From NCBI RefSeq assembly GCF_025398175.1, contig NZ_CP099735.1:930001-994000 (forward strand): a DNA stretch of 64,000 nt. Reading direction: 5' to 3'. Of the stretch, positions 27,161-36,199 are shown in pieces (positions within the stretch are counted from its first letter, which is position 1; each line of letters opens with the position of its first letter). Position numbers and translations under genes: made by a program. Below the pieces are notes generated by a model. The model saw only the letters and a list, made by a program, of their open reading frames with translations. It did no database searches and was not told the origin of the DNA. The DNA comes from Photobacterium sp. TY1-4. GTDB lineage: Bacteria > Pseudomonadota > Gammaproteobacteria > Enterobacterales > Vibrionaceae.

Positions 27161-28063
27161 TTAGTGATTCAACCGTTTTCCAAGTCCAATTTGGCACAGA
27201 GTGATCGCCATCGTGATCAGGAACAAAACGACCGCGATCGCCGACGCATAGCCTTTTTCCTGATAAACAAACGCGTATTTATAAAACAGGTACACAATCG
27301 TCATCGTCTGCTCTTCCACCATCGAACCTTCACCAAATAACAGGTAGATCACATCGAACGTCTGCAATATTTCAATAAAGGCAATAATCGAGACAAAAAA
27401 TAAGGTCGGGACCATCATGGGCAATGTGATGGAAAAGAAACGCCTGATCGGGCCTGCGCAGTCGATCGCTGCGGCTTCATATAATTGCGGCGATATTCCT
27501 TGCAACCCCGCCAGCAAAATGATCATCTTCAACGCAATTGAAGACCAGATCACCACAAGTGCTGAACTCAGTCGGACCAAATCAGGATCAGACAGCCAAC
27601 TCACGGGCTCCAGACCGACTCCGAGCAGTAGCTGATTCAACAATCCGTAATCACTGTTATAAAGCCACTTCCAAACCATAGCGACAGCCGCCGGCATGGT
27701 TACCGCCGGAATAAAAAGCAGCGTCCGAAAAGTACCCTGCGCGACAATGTTCTGGTTGATCCCGATGGCAAGCAACAATGACAACAAGACGATCACCGGC
27801 ACACACACCACCACGTAAAATAGCGTGTTCATCAGCGACGAGAAAAACTCGCCATCTTCCAGCAAGATCTCATAATTTTCGAGGCTGACGGTGGTCCATA
27901 TTTCGAATTCACCCAGATCGGTAAAGCTGTAAAAGACGTTTTGAAAAAACGGGAGGAAGAAAAAGACCGTCATCCCAAGTACAAGCGGGGCAATCATCAC
28001 GTAGCCCCAGAACCGGGATTCTTTTTCCAACTCATTGAGTTGAGGTTTAGCACTCTGCACCAT
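27161..28063 (-). CDS. sugar ABC transporter permease (MalF/UgpA type)
   Basis: A 300-residue permease with about six helices and the EAA loop YEAAAIDCAGPIRRFFSITLPMM. The start at 28063 has AAAGGA six bases upstream; the longer frame lacks one. It forms the heterodimeric channel with the following permease. Confidence 0.9.
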   Translation of the reverse strand: MVQSAKPQLNELEKESRFWGYVMIAPLVLGMTVFFFLPFFQNVFYSFTDLGEFEIWTTVSLENYEILLEDGEFFSSLMNTLFYVVVCVPVIVLLSLLLAIGINQNIVAQGTFRTLLFIPAVTMPAAVAMVWKWLYNSDYGLLNQLLLGVGLEPVSWLSDPDLVRLSSALVVIWSSIALKMIILLAGLQGISPQLYEAAAIDCAGPIRRFFSITLPMMVPTLFFVSIIAFIEILQTFDVIYLLFGEGSMVEEQTMTIVYLFYKYAFVYQEKGYASAIAVVLFLITMAITLCQIGLGKRLNH

Positions 28064-28126
28064 TGCAAGTCCTTTTGTCAGCAATATCAAAGGGGGAAAG
28101 CGATTCCACTCCCCCCTTTCCCTGGC

Positions 28127-29371
28127 TTAACCTTTCTTAAGCACGCGGTTGACTTTCTTCTCTACGCCCGGCATAACTTTTTCCGGATTCTGCCCGAGCC
28201 AGACTTTTTTCAGCCCATCGTTGAGCAGCGAGTGCCATTTCGCAGTATTCGCAGCCGTCGGATATTGGTGTGCCGTCTCCAGCGCCTTGGTATACGCAGA
28301 GACATCAACCGTATCAAACGCTTCGACCCAAAAATGGCTCACCGTTTTCTTGGCCGGGATCACCGTGCGTGAATTCGCCAACACCGACTGCGCTTCATCG
28401 CTGCTCAGAAACTCAAGGAGCCGGAATGCGGCCGCTTTATGCTGGGTTTTACGGGACATCACATAGGCGATGCTGTGTGATACTCCTGCATTGCGCTTAA
28501 TTTTTGGCATGGTCACTACGCCGATATGATCGTTGATTTGTGCATTGGATGAGAAAGGTAAGGCATTCCATGAACCTGAGTAAGCCATCGCTGCACGTCC
28601 CGACTGAAACACCTCGCTCATATTCAACTCACTAATTTGCTGCGCAGTCGGCAACAGCTGCTTATTCATCAACTGCTGAACTTGTTTGTACGCCGAGAGC
28701 GCATCCTTGCCAGCAACATCTGTGGTTTTCTTGTCCGGACGAATAATGTCACCACCTGCTTGCAGGATCAGGTTAAAATAAGTCTCCTGACCATCAGTTA
28801 GATTCATCATGATCGGGTACACCGAGTCATCCGTGGCTTTCTGAATGGCTGCAGCTTTTGCCGCCATCTCATCCCAGGTCCAATCATTCGTCGGATACGC
28901 GACCCCGGCCTGATCAAAAATGGCTTTGTTATACCAAACCGCAATCGCATCAATATCGCGTGGCACGCCATATTGCTGGCCATCCACCTGATAAGCCTGA
29001 ACAGAGCTATTCACAAACTTGTCGAGTTCAACGGTTGAACCCTTGAGGTAACCGTCCAACGGCTCCAGCAAGCCATGTTTAGTATAAGTGCTCACATTCG
29101 GCATATTCATCCAGAACACATCTGGTGTGACCCCACCACTGGCCGCAGCATTCAGTTTGACGAAATATTGCTTGTAAGGCGTCAGCTCAATTTCCACATC
29201 GATATCAGGATTGCGGGCCTCAAACTTCTGGATGATGGCTTCCACCGCAGGCAGTTGGTTGCGATCCCATATCCCATAACGAATTTCAGTTTTGTCTGCA
29301 GCCAGCACAGAAGTTGCGCTCAAGATTGAGGTACAGAGGAGTGCTTTTGCCAGGTTGTTGATTTTGAACAT
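28127..29371 (-). CDS. sugar ABC transporter substrate-binding protein
   Basis: A 414-residue periplasmic binding protein (extracellular solute-binding family 1, CUT1) with a signal peptide ending SVLAA. The mature protein opens with TEIRYGIWD and has the typical hinge segments PDVFWMNMPN and GRAAMAYSGSW. As first gene of the importer operon it should deliver the sugar. Placement beside AgaR and aga genes suggests an amino sugar or a related oligosaccharide, which is an inference. Confidence 0.9.
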   Translation of the reverse strand: MFKINNLAKALLCTSILSATSVLAADKTEIRYGIWDRNQLPAVEAIIQKFEARNPDIDVEIELTPYKQYFVKLNAAASGGVTPDVFWMNMPNVSTYTKHGLLEPLDGYLKGSTVELDKFVNSSVQAYQVDGQQYGVPRDIDAIAVWYNKAIFDQAGVAYPTNDWTWDEMAAKAAAIQKATDDSVYPIMMNLTDGQETYFNLILQAGGDIIRPDKKTTDVAGKDALSAYKQVQQLMNKQLLPTAQQISELNMSEVFQSGRAAMAYSGSWNALPFSSNAQINDHIGVVTMPKIKRNAGVSHSIAYVMSRKTQHKAAAFRLLEFLSSDEAQSVLANSRTVIPAKKTVSHFWVEAFDTVDVSAYTKALETAHQYPTAANTAKWHSLLNDGLKKVWLGQNPEKVMPGVEKKVNRVLKKG

Positions 29372-29411
29372 ATAACTTCCCTTTTATAATTCATCGCACA
29401 CATTGCATAAG

Positions 29412-29435
29412 TTTCACTTTCTTTCCTTTTCTTTT
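29412..29435 (-). promoter_or_regulatory. putative AgaR-type operator before the ABC importer
   Basis: On the minus strand this contains AAAGAAAGTGAAA, a 13-mer that recurs exactly in front of agaZ (33023-33035 region). It lies about 40-65 bases upstream of the binding-protein start codon. The A/G-rich GAAA-repeat character agrees with my memory of the enterobacterial AgaR consensus. Confidence 0.5.
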
Positions 29436-29636
29436 TAGCACATCAATTTTGATAATGGTGTGATTACGATCGAAATAACAAAATCCTGTTAACATTTCAC
29501 ATACCAAGCCTCAAATGCCGACATTCATGCCCAAAACACTGTTTAATCAAGTATTATCATTCCATTTCAGCCTGAGAAACAGCGATTTTTCCGCCTCGGC
29601 ACAAATAAAAACAAGATTGGTGATCAAACAACTATT

Positions 29637-29665
29637 ATCTTTCGAAACCTTTTGCTATCTTTCCT
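29637..29665 (+). promoter_or_regulatory. possible AgaR-type operator before the Gfo/Idh gene
   Basis: Two CTTTC blocks (CTTTCGAAACCTTTT and CTTTCCTTT) lie about 50-75 bases upstream of the oxidoreductase start. Resemblance to the other sites is only partial. Confidence 0.35.
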
Positions 29666-29711
29666 TTAGCAATTCGTCTGGTACTCAATAAGGATAATTA
29701 CGAGGTGAGCA

Positions 29712-30965
29712 ATGGATAACCAACCTGTGACGGTCGCTGTTATCGGCGGTGGCGCCCGCGGTGAACTCTATGCGCGTTATGCGCTTGAGCACCCGGATAA
29801 AATGAAGGTGGTCGCTGTCGCCGAACCGCGCGCGAAATATCGTGCCGCACTGGCACATCAACATAACCTCCCCGCAGATCGCGTTTTTGATTCCTGGGAA
29901 CAAATCGCTGTACTGGGCAAAATAGCGGATGCCGTGCTGATCTGCACGCAGGACAAAATGCATACAGAGCCGGCGATCACCTTTGCCCAGCAGAAATACC
30001 ACATGCTCCTCGAAAAGCCGATGTCTCCCAGCGCAGAGGAATGCAGGAAAATCGTCGATGCCGTCAATGAAAACGGTATTATCTTCGGCGTTTGCCATGT
30101 CATGCGCTATACCCGGTATACAACCCGGCTCAAGCAATTGCTCGCCGAGAATATCATTGGTGACGTTGTCTCAATGCAACACCTGGAGCCGGTCGGCTGG
30201 TGGCACCAGGCGCACTCTTTTGTTCGCGGCAACTGGCGCAATCAGAAAGAGTCTACCTTCATGTTGCTCGCCAAGGCTTGTCACGACTTAGACTGGATCC
30301 GCTTTATCATGGGCAGCCCGGTCAGCGCGGTCCAATCGTTTGGCGGTCTGTACCACTTCAAACCAGAGAATCAACCCGAAGGTGCTGCCGAGCGCTGCGT
30401 TGACTGTCAAGTTGAAACCGGCTGTCCGTATTCTGCAAAAAAAATCTACCTCGAGGGCCAGCATGGTGGTGAGTACACCCGAAAGATTGTGACTCCGGAA
30501 GATGGTGAGCAGGCCCTGCTGAGCGCCCTGGCAGAAGGCCCCTACGGCAGATGTGTTTATTTATGTGACAATGACGTCGTCGACCACCAGGTGGTCAATT
30601 TCCAATTTGAAGACGGAAGGTCCGCTTCATTTACAATGACGGCCTTTACTGAATATGCCGATCGCAAGACACGGCTATTCGGTACCCTTGGGCAAATCGA
30701 GGGGGATGGCCGTTATATCAAAGTGTTTGATTTTAAAACCAATCGTGAAACAGTTTACGATGTGGAAGCAATTCAGGACGAAACAACGATGACCGGGCAT
30801 GGCGGGGGGGACTACCACATGATGCAAAGGTTTGTCGAAGCCGTCGCAAAAGAAGAGCAAACGCTGATTTTATCCGGCTCTGCGGAAACCCTGGAGACCC
30901 ATCTCACCGTGTTTGCTGCCGAGCAATCCCGCCGGGAGAAACGCGTTGTCGACATCGTGCTCTAG
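29712..30965 (+). CDS. Gfo/Idh/MocA-family oxidoreductase with Cys cluster
   Basis: A 417-residue NAD(P)-dependent dehydrogenase. The Rossmann start is VIGGGARGELYARYAL, the conserved EKP motif is LEKPMSPS, and HDLDWIR supplies the usual catalytic-region His/Asp. An unusual insert, CVDCQVETGCPYS (C-x2-C-x5-C), probably binds a metal; it occurs in one subfamily of these enzymes. It likely oxidises or reduces a hydroxyl of a sugar, acid or cyclitol. It diverges from the ABC importer operon, so its substrate may be what that importer brings in. Confidence 0.87.
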   Translation: MDNQPVTVAVIGGGARGELYARYALEHPDKMKVVAVAEPRAKYRAALAHQHNLPADRVFDSWEQIAVLGKIADAVLICTQDKMHTEPAITFAQQKYHMLLEKPMSPSAEECRKIVDAVNENGIIFGVCHVMRYTRYTTRLKQLLAENIIGDVVSMQHLEPVGWWHQAHSFVRGNWRNQKESTFMLLAKACHDLDWIRFIMGSPVSAVQSFGGLYHFKPENQPEGAAERCVDCQVETGCPYSAKKIYLEGQHGGEYTRKIVTPEDGEQALLSALAEGPYGRCVYLCDNDVVDHQVVNFQFEDGRSASFTMTAFTEYADRKTRLFGTLGQIEGDGRYIKVFDFKTNRETVYDVEAIQDETTMTGHGGGDYHMMQRFVEAVAKEEQTLILSGSAETLETHLTVFAAEQSRREKRVVDIVL

Positions 30966-30989
30966 TTCAGAAAGGATACTAGGTCGAAT

Positions 30990-31016
30990 AAAGCCACTGA
31001 AAGTTTCAGTGGCTTT
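30990..31016. terminator. bidirectional terminator
   Basis: AAAGCCACTGAAA faces TTTCAGTGGCTTT, a near-perfect stem flanked by A and T tracts, between the convergent oxidoreductase and agaR-like genes. Confidence 0.8.
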
Positions 31017-31025
31017 TGTTTGAGC

Positions 31026-31808
31026 TTAAACCGTAATCACCTTGATACCCTGCCCGCTCAGCGCGTGCAGATAGTCTTGCGGAATATTCTTATCGGTGAT
31101 CAGGGTGTTGATGAGATCGCACGGAATAATCTTATGCAGGCTGACTTTGTCGAATTTACTGGAGTCGGTCACCACGATGACCTCTTTGGCCGCATCGCAC
31201 ATCGCCCGATTCAAGCGCGCTTCATTCTCATTATGCGTGGTGATCCCGGCCCGGATATGAAAACCATCTACGCCTAAAAAGATTTTATCAAAGTGATAGG
31301 CTTTCATATTTTCTTCTGCCTGAGAGCCATAGAAAGACAAACTTTTCTTACGCAAAGTACCGCCGGTCATCATAACCTCCACATCATCCGCTTCAGACAG
31401 TGTCGCTGCAATGTTCAAACCATTGGTCATCACCACAATATCCTGCTTGTTCAGGAGCAACTTGGCCACCTGCTCAGTGGTGGTGCCTGAATCAAGAATA
31501 ATGGTTTCGCCCGAGTGAATATGACTGGCAGCCGCCTTGGCAATACTGGCCTTTTCCCTGGCATGCAACGTGGCCTTTTCCTGAATATTGGTCTCATGCA
31601 CCACTTCCGGTGTCGCCTCCTGCACCTGACAGTCGATCGCGCCGCCGTACGATCGCATCAGCAGCCCTTTTGTTTCAAGGTAAGCGAGATCATTGCGGAT
31701 GGTCACGGTACTCACACCGAGCGACTGCGACAATTGAGAGACTGAAACACTGCCTTCGGATTTCAGCTGACTTAAAATTTCTTCTCTTCGTTTACTGGTT
31801 TGTTTCAT
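31026..31808 (-). CDS. agaR: DeoR-family repressor (AgaR-like)
   Basis: A 260-residue DeoR/GlpR-type regulator. The N-terminal HTH is KRREEILSQLKSEGSVSVSQLSQSLGVSTVTIRNDLAYLE, spread over residues 7-46, and the C-terminal sugar-phosphate sensor domain has DSGTTTEQVA and GGTLRKKSLSFYG typical of the family. Position next to the aga genes and the presence of GAAA-rich operator-like sequences point to AgaR. It lies downstream of the ROK kinase gene on the same strand. The start at 31808 is used; an ATG-like start three codons further out is possible. Confidence 0.78.
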   Translation of the reverse strand: MKQTSKRREEILSQLKSEGSVSVSQLSQSLGVSTVTIRNDLAYLETKGLLMRSYGGAIDCQVQEATPEVVHETNIQEKATLHAREKASIAKAAASHIHSGETIILDSGTTTEQVAKLLLNKQDIVVMTNGLNIAATLSEADDVEVMMTGGTLRKKSLSFYGSQAEENMKAYHFDKIFLGVDGFHIRAGITTHNENEARLNRAMCDAAKEVIVVTDSSKFDKVSLHKIIPCDLINTLITDKNIPQDYLHALSGQGIKVITV

Positions 31809-31841
31809 AGCCAACATTCCTACCCTATATGATGCGTATCA

Positions 31842-31936
31842 TAACAAAACAATGAAACTTAACGAAACATCACATCAAGGTAATTGATAAAAAGTGAAGC
31901 GCACCGTAAGTAAAAGAACAAAAGTGAAATTTTGAC
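31842..31936. promoter_or_regulatory. possible AgaR autoregulatory sites upstream of agaR
   Basis: Two A-rich stretches with repeated GAAA (AACAAAACAATGAAACTTAACGAAAC at 31842-31867 and AAAAGAACAAAAGTGAAA at 31912-31929) occur in the 165-base gap before agaR. They resemble the other putative operators only in part. Confidence 0.35.
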
Positions 31937-31973
31937 TTCATCTTTCACAGTGCAATTTCTGCCAAAGCTCGGA

Positions 31974-32942
31974 TCACGTCGCTGTGCAGTGATCTCTCGA
32001 GTCAATCGCTTTGCTGCTACGCAATAAAGGAGAGTGACAGGATTCAGCCAACATCGCCGCCCCGCGAACGCCGCTGGAATCCCCAAACTTCGGTGCCAAT
32101 AAAGCCGGCGTTTTGATCGCGGGTAACAAGTGCTGACGAAGAGAGTCCGGAAGTCGCTGATAAAGCTCAGGCACCCGGCTCAAACCACCACCAAACACCA
32201 CAGCTTGCGGGTCATAGATGTGAACAAAAGAAGCCAAAGTACAGGCCAAAATATCAAGATACATCGTGAAAGCTTGCTCTGCCCGCGGATTTTCGGCTCT
32301 CATTTCGTCAATCACCCGAATGGCAGAGCGCGCTTCGCCGCCACAATGCTGATATAAAAATGCCAAGCCCGGTCCGGAAATGTAACGCTCAACGCAGCCC
32401 GTTTTCCCACAACCACACTGAACAAGCGGTAAACCGTACTTTTCAACAAACAGCGCTGGCAGCGGTGAGTGACCCCACTCCCCGGCGGTGCCATTACGAC
32501 CTTTGACAAGCAGCCCGTTCAGGCACACCCCTCCACCAACGCCCGTGCCAAGCACAGCCCCAAACACGGACTTGTACTGCGCTGCCGCCCCGCCATTGGC
32601 TTCGGAAAGTGCAAAGCACTGACAGTCATTGCCCAACACCGTCGGCCGCGCCAGTCTGACTTCGAGATCTTTTGCAATACAATGCCCCGTGGCCGCAGGA
32701 ATATTCGAGGAAAGCTGCGCGCCGGTGTCGATATCGACAATACCGGGCATCCCGACCCCAACCCGACTGATTTCCCCGCAAGCCCCCTCAGCACGTTGCA
32801 GCATCGCCACCAGCGTTTCAAGAAATTGCTCATAATCCTGCGTCGGGGTAGGCTCTCGCTGCTGATATACAGCCTGATATGCCTCATCAAAGACCACCAA
32901 CTCAATCTTGGTTCCACCAATGTCAAATCCTGCCAACATCAC
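31974..32942 (-). CDS. ROK-family sugar kinase (probable amino-sugar kinase)
   Basis: A 322-residue ROK kinase. Signature parts are the N-terminal phosphate loop DIGGTKIELVVFD, the sugar-binding GNDCQCFALSEANGG with catalytic Asp, GTGVGGGVCLNG, the ExGH segment GEWGHSPLP and the zinc motif CGCGKTGCVERYISG. It is closest in style to N-acetyl-hexosamine kinases (NagK/AgaK). In Aga clusters a kinase of this type phosphorylates imported GalNAc. It has about 20 more C-terminal residues than NagK. It diverges from agaZ. Confidence 0.82.
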   Translation of the reverse strand: MMLAGFDIGGTKIELVVFDEAYQAVYQQREPTPTQDYEQFLETLVAMLQRAEGACGEISRVGVGMPGIVDIDTGAQLSSNIPAATGHCIAKDLEVRLARPTVLGNDCQCFALSEANGGAAAQYKSVFGAVLGTGVGGGVCLNGLLVKGRNGTAGEWGHSPLPALFVEKYGLPLVQCGCGKTGCVERYISGPGLAFLYQHCGGEARSAIRVIDEMRAENPRAEQAFTMYLDILACTLASFVHIYDPQAVVFGGGLSRVPELYQRLPDSLRQHLLPAIKTPALLAPKFGDSSGVRGAAMLAESCHSPLLRSSKAIDSRDHCTAT

Positions 32943-33019
32943 TTTATCCTTACTTCAATCCATCATCGGACCAATAAATACCATATTCCCCAACGTAATA
33001 AACCTGTGCCAGTCGCAAA

Positions 33020-33041
33020 ACAAAAAGAAAGTGAAAGGTTG
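33020..33041 (+). promoter_or_regulatory. putative AgaR operator 1 before the aga operon
   Basis: The sequence ACAAAAAGAAAGTGAAAGGTT contains the 13-mer AAAGAAAGTGAAA shared exactly with the site before the ABC importer. It lies in the gap between the divergent ROK and agaZ genes. Confidence 0.55.
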
Positions 33042-33103
33042 AGCAAAGATAATAGTTGTGATCTGAGCAGCTTTTTTTCTATGAACACAGTGATTAAATA
33101 AGA

Positions 33104-33125
33104 AAAAGAAACAAAACGAAAGACA
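33104..33125 (+). promoter_or_regulatory. putative AgaR operator 2 before agaZ
   Basis: The 22 bases from 33104 (beginning AAAAGAAACAAAACGAAA) agree at nearly every position with the reverse complement of the enterobacterial AgaR consensus as I remember it (WRMMTTTCRTTTYRKTTNYTTK). It sits about 60-80 bases upstream of the agaZ start, overlapping or just after the promoter. Confidence 0.55.
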
Positions 33126-33184
33126 AGCAATGATGGATAGCCTGATTGATGCACTACCATCAACACCAATAACTAGGAAACAGA

Positions 33185-34489
33185 ATGAAACCAATACTTG
33201 AGCTTATTTCAGCGCACAAGCAAGGAGAGCCCGTCGGGATCTACTCAGTATGTTCAGCTCACCCGCTGGTTCTGGAAGCCGCGGTCCTGCAAGCCAAGAA
33301 CGACCACCGTCCGGTTCTGATTGAAGCCACCTCAAACCAGGTGAACCAGGATGGTGGTTATACCGGTATGACGCCACGTGATTTTGCCAACGTTGTCTTT
33401 GAATTGGCAGAGCGCCTTCAGTTTCCGCAGGACATGGTGGTCCTTGGCGGGGATCATCTCGGTCCGAATTGCTGGCAGCACCTGACTTCCGATGAGGCCA
33501 TGGCACGGTCAGAGATCCTGATCCGCGATTATGTTCAGGCTGGTTTCAAAAAGATCCATCTTGATTGTTCCATGGCTTGTGCCGACGATACCCTACCACT
33601 GGACGAACTCAAACTAGCTGAGCGTGCGGCACGCCTGTGTGCGATCGCCGAAGCAGCATGGCAGGAATGTGGCGGCGAGCCGCCGGTTTATGTGATAGGT
33701 ACTGAAGTCCCCACGCCGGGTGGAGCGTTGGAGTCTCTGACCGGACTCGCGGTGACCCAGCCGGAAGAGGTACAGGAAACGCTGAATACCCATCACCAGG
33801 CCTTTTCTGATCAAGGCTTGGGATATGTTTGGTCACGCGTCATCGGTCTGGTGGTACAACCCGGAGTGGAGTTTGACCATCATAGTATTCATCACTATCG
33901 CAGTGAACTTGCCCAACCGCTGGCAAAACTAATTGAAACTCAACCCCACCTGGTTTTTGAAGCTCATTCAACGGATTACCAGAATCCGGCAGCCTACCAC
34001 CAGCTGATCCGGGATCACTTTGCCATCCTCAAAGTCGGGCCAGCCCTGACCTTTGCCCTGCGTGAAGCACTGTTTGCCCTCGACCGGACCGAAATTGAAT
34101 GGTTAGGCGCCCATCGCGCTGCGCACCTGCGCGACACCATCGAGCAAGTGATGCATGAAGAACCTGATTACTGGCGCCAGCACTATCACAGCCGCGGCCA
34201 CCAACAGTACCTGGATTGTGCCTACAGCCTCAGTGATCGCATTCGCTATTACTGGAGCCATCCGGAAGTTCAGCAAGCGCAGCAGCGCCTGTTCCAGAAC
34301 TTACTGGAGCACCCCATCCCACTTACCTTGCTCAGCCAATATCTCCCGAATCAGGCCAAAGCCATTGCGCAGGCGCAGCTCACCAATTCCCCGCGCGATA
34401 TTGTCATCCATAAAGTGATGGAAGTGACCCAAACCTACGCCTGCGCCTGTTTTTCCAATACCGTCGCTCAGAAGGAGTCTATTTCATGA
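33185..34489 (+). CDS. agaZ: D-tagatose-1,6-bisphosphate aldolase subunit AgaZ/KbaZ
   Basis: A 434-residue GatZ/KbaZ-family protein, the non-catalytic chaperone-like subunit needed for activity and stability of the class II aldolase AgaY. Family signatures are GIYSVCSAHPLVLEAA, VLIEATSNQVNQDGGYTGM, GGDHLGPNCW and IHLDCSMACADD. Length fits the family (about 420-430). It opens the aga operon; its stop overlaps the agaS start by four bases. Confidence 0.92.
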   Translation: MKPILELISAHKQGEPVGIYSVCSAHPLVLEAAVLQAKNDHRPVLIEATSNQVNQDGGYTGMTPRDFANVVFELAERLQFPQDMVVLGGDHLGPNCWQHLTSDEAMARSEILIRDYVQAGFKKIHLDCSMACADDTLPLDELKLAERAARLCAIAEAAWQECGGEPPVYVIGTEVPTPGGALESLTGLAVTQPEEVQETLNTHHQAFSDQGLGYVWSRVIGLVVQPGVEFDHHSIHHYRSELAQPLAKLIETQPHLVFEAHSTDYQNPAAYHQLIRDHFAILKVGPALTFALREALFALDRTEIEWLGAHRAAHLRDTIEQVMHEEPDYWRQHYHSRGHQQYLDCAYSLSDRIRYYWSHPEVQQAQQRLFQNLLEHPIPLTLLSQYLPNQAKAIAQAQLTNSPRDIVIHKVMEVTQTYACACFSNTVAQKESIS

Positions 34490-35655
34490 GTCAGTTTTTA
34501 GGTTACGAAGAGCCGTGGTTGCGAGCCCGTCACGCCATTCACACAGCTAAAGAGATCAGCCACCAGCCAGCACTCTGGCGCCAGTTGGCTGACAGTATCC
34601 CCCAAACGCCGGAGTTACAGGCATTTCTCAAGCCGATTCTGGCAACCCCCGGGCTGCGGATCATTCTCACCGGTGCCGGTACCTCTGCTTTTGTCGGAGA
34701 CACCGCAGCACCATTCATCCAGGCAGCCCACGGCTACCACGTCGCCGCGATCCCGACGACAGATCTGGTTTCCAACCCGAGCGACTATCTTGATCCGGAC
34801 AGCCCGACCCTGCTGATCTCCTATGCCCGTTCGGGCAACAGCCCGGAAAGTGTCGCTGCTGTGAGGCTTGCCGATCAGCGACTTCAAAACAGCTACCACT
34901 TATTCCTGACCTGTAACCCGAACGGTCAGCTGTCCAGCATCGCTGCCGATCACGACAATGCCTTCTGTCTGTTGATGCCGGAAGGATCAAACGATCAGAG
35001 TTTTGCCATGACCTCCAGCTTCAGCTGTATGCTCATGGCCACCCTCGCCCTGCTCGGGGACGACGATCCCGCTGTGCTGCGCAGCACCATCCATACTGTG
35101 GCTGAGCGCTGTGAAGAGAAGCTCCGTCAATGGCAAGCATCGGTCAAAGCCCTTGCCAAGCAACCTTATCATCGCCTGATTGTGTTGGGCAGCGGCGGCT
35201 TTGCCGGACTGGCCCGGGAGGCATCACTCAAGTCACTGGAGCTCAGTGCCGGCCAGGTGATGACCGCATTTGATTCCTCACTGGGCTTTCGCCATGGCCC
35301 TAAATTCACCATCAACAAGCAAGCAATGGTGATCCAGTTTCTCTCCAATGATCCGTATACCCGCCAGTATGACCTGGACCTCTATCGCGAGATTCAGACA
35401 GACAACCAGACCGGTTGCCACTTAGCTCTGACCGGCAGTGCCTTGAATGATGCAACAGTCTTTGAACTGGGTTTACCCGACCTCAGTGATGCCTGGCTGT
35501 GCTTTCCATACATTATGTTTAGCCAGATGCTGGCCTTTGAAAAATCACTCCAGTTAGGGCTGGGGCCGGATAACCCCTGCCCGACCGGAGAGGTGAACCG
35601 GGTAGTCCAGGGGGTCACGATCCATCCTTACCCATATCAGCCAAAACAGCCATAA
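34486..35655 (+). CDS. agaS: AgaS: galactosamine-6-phosphate deaminase/isomerase
   Basis: A 389-residue protein with two SIS domains. The first has ILTGAGTSAFVGD and SYARSGNSPESVAAVRL, the phosphosugar-binding signatures; the second has VLGSGGFAGLAREASLKSLELSAG. AgaS converts D-galactosamine-6-phosphate to tagatose-6-phosphate and ammonia in the GalNAc pathway. The gene is coupled to agaZ by ATGA. Confidence 0.92.
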   Translation: MSQFLGYEEPWLRARHAIHTAKEISHQPALWRQLADSIPQTPELQAFLKPILATPGLRIILTGAGTSAFVGDTAAPFIQAAHGYHVAAIPTTDLVSNPSDYLDPDSPTLLISYARSGNSPESVAAVRLADQRLQNSYHLFLTCNPNGQLSSIAADHDNAFCLLMPEGSNDQSFAMTSSFSCMLMATLALLGDDDPAVLRSTIHTVAERCEEKLRQWQASVKALAKQPYHRLIVLGSGGFAGLAREASLKSLELSAGQVMTAFDSSLGFRHGPKFTINKQAMVIQFLSNDPYTRQYDLDLYREIQTDNQTGCHLALTGSALNDATVFELGLPDLSDAWLCFPYIMFSQMLAFEKSLQLGLGPDNPCPTGEVNRVVQGVTIHPYPYQPKQP

Positions 35656-35707
35656 ATCGAATCAGCACAGAAAACTTCAATAACGATAAGAACACAAGGA
35701 ATGAACT

Positions 35708-36181
35708 ATGCCGAATATTGTACTCAGCCGAATTGATGAACGTCTGGTCCACGGTCAGGTGGGTGTGCAGTGGGTGGGCTTTGCCGACGCCAATATTATC
35801 GTGGTGGTCAACGATGAAGTCGCGCAAGACAGTATCCAACAAAACCTGATGGAAATGGTGCTGGCAGACGGGATCGCCATTCGCTTCTGGACCGTTCAAA
35901 AAACCATCGACACCATCCATAAGGCCGCTGATCGCCAGCGCATTCTGCTGGTCTGCAAAACACCCAAAGAGTTTCGCCAGTTGGTAGAAGGTGGCGTCCC
36001 AATCCAAAACATCAATGTCGGCAACATGCACTATGCCGAAGGCAAAAACCAAATTGCCAAAACCGTGTCGGTCGATGCCACTGATGTCGAAGAGTTCAAC
36101 CGGCTTAAAGCATTGGGCGTGACATGCACTGTCCAGGGCGTTCCGACCGAAAGCGCAACTGATCTCTTTACCTTACTTTAA
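35708..36181 (+). CDS. agaV: mannose-family PTS IIB component (AgaV/AgaB-like)
   Basis: A 157-residue cytoplasmic phosphocarrier. The phosphorylated His is in RIDERLVHGQVGVQW near residue 15, and KTPKEFRQLVEGGVPIQNINVGNMH spread over 88-112 is typical of IIB-Man. It passes phosphate from IIA to the sugar crossing IIC/IID. Context gives the galactosamine/N-acetylgalactosamine assignment. AAGGAATGA precedes the ATG. Confidence 0.88.
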   Translation: MPNIVLSRIDERLVHGQVGVQWVGFADANIIVVVNDEVAQDSIQQNLMEMVLADGIAIRFWTVQKTIDTIHKAADRQRILLVCKTPKEFRQLVEGGVPIQNINVGNMHYAEGKNQIAKTVSVDATDVEEFNRLKALGVTCTVQGVPTESATDLFTLL

Positions 36182-36199
36182 CCAATAAGGACAACCGTT

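Larger units (their letters stand above)
29372..29711. other. divergent intergenic region between ABC importer and Gfo/Idh oxidoreductase
   Basis: 340 AT-rich bases with no gene. It contains two CTTTC-rich stretches (see the operator entries) and should hold the two divergent promoters. A TGTGA half-site near 29459 could be one half of a CRP site but lacks a matching second half. Confidence 0.5.

Noticed and set aside
29459..29480. CRP site in the ABC/oxidoreductase intergenic region
   Set aside because: Only a TGTGA half is present; the second half does not match TCACA.
32469..33101. 210-codon plus-strand open frame opposite the ROK kinase and into the intergenic region
   Set aside because: It overlaps the ROK gene antisense and the operator region; no family features.
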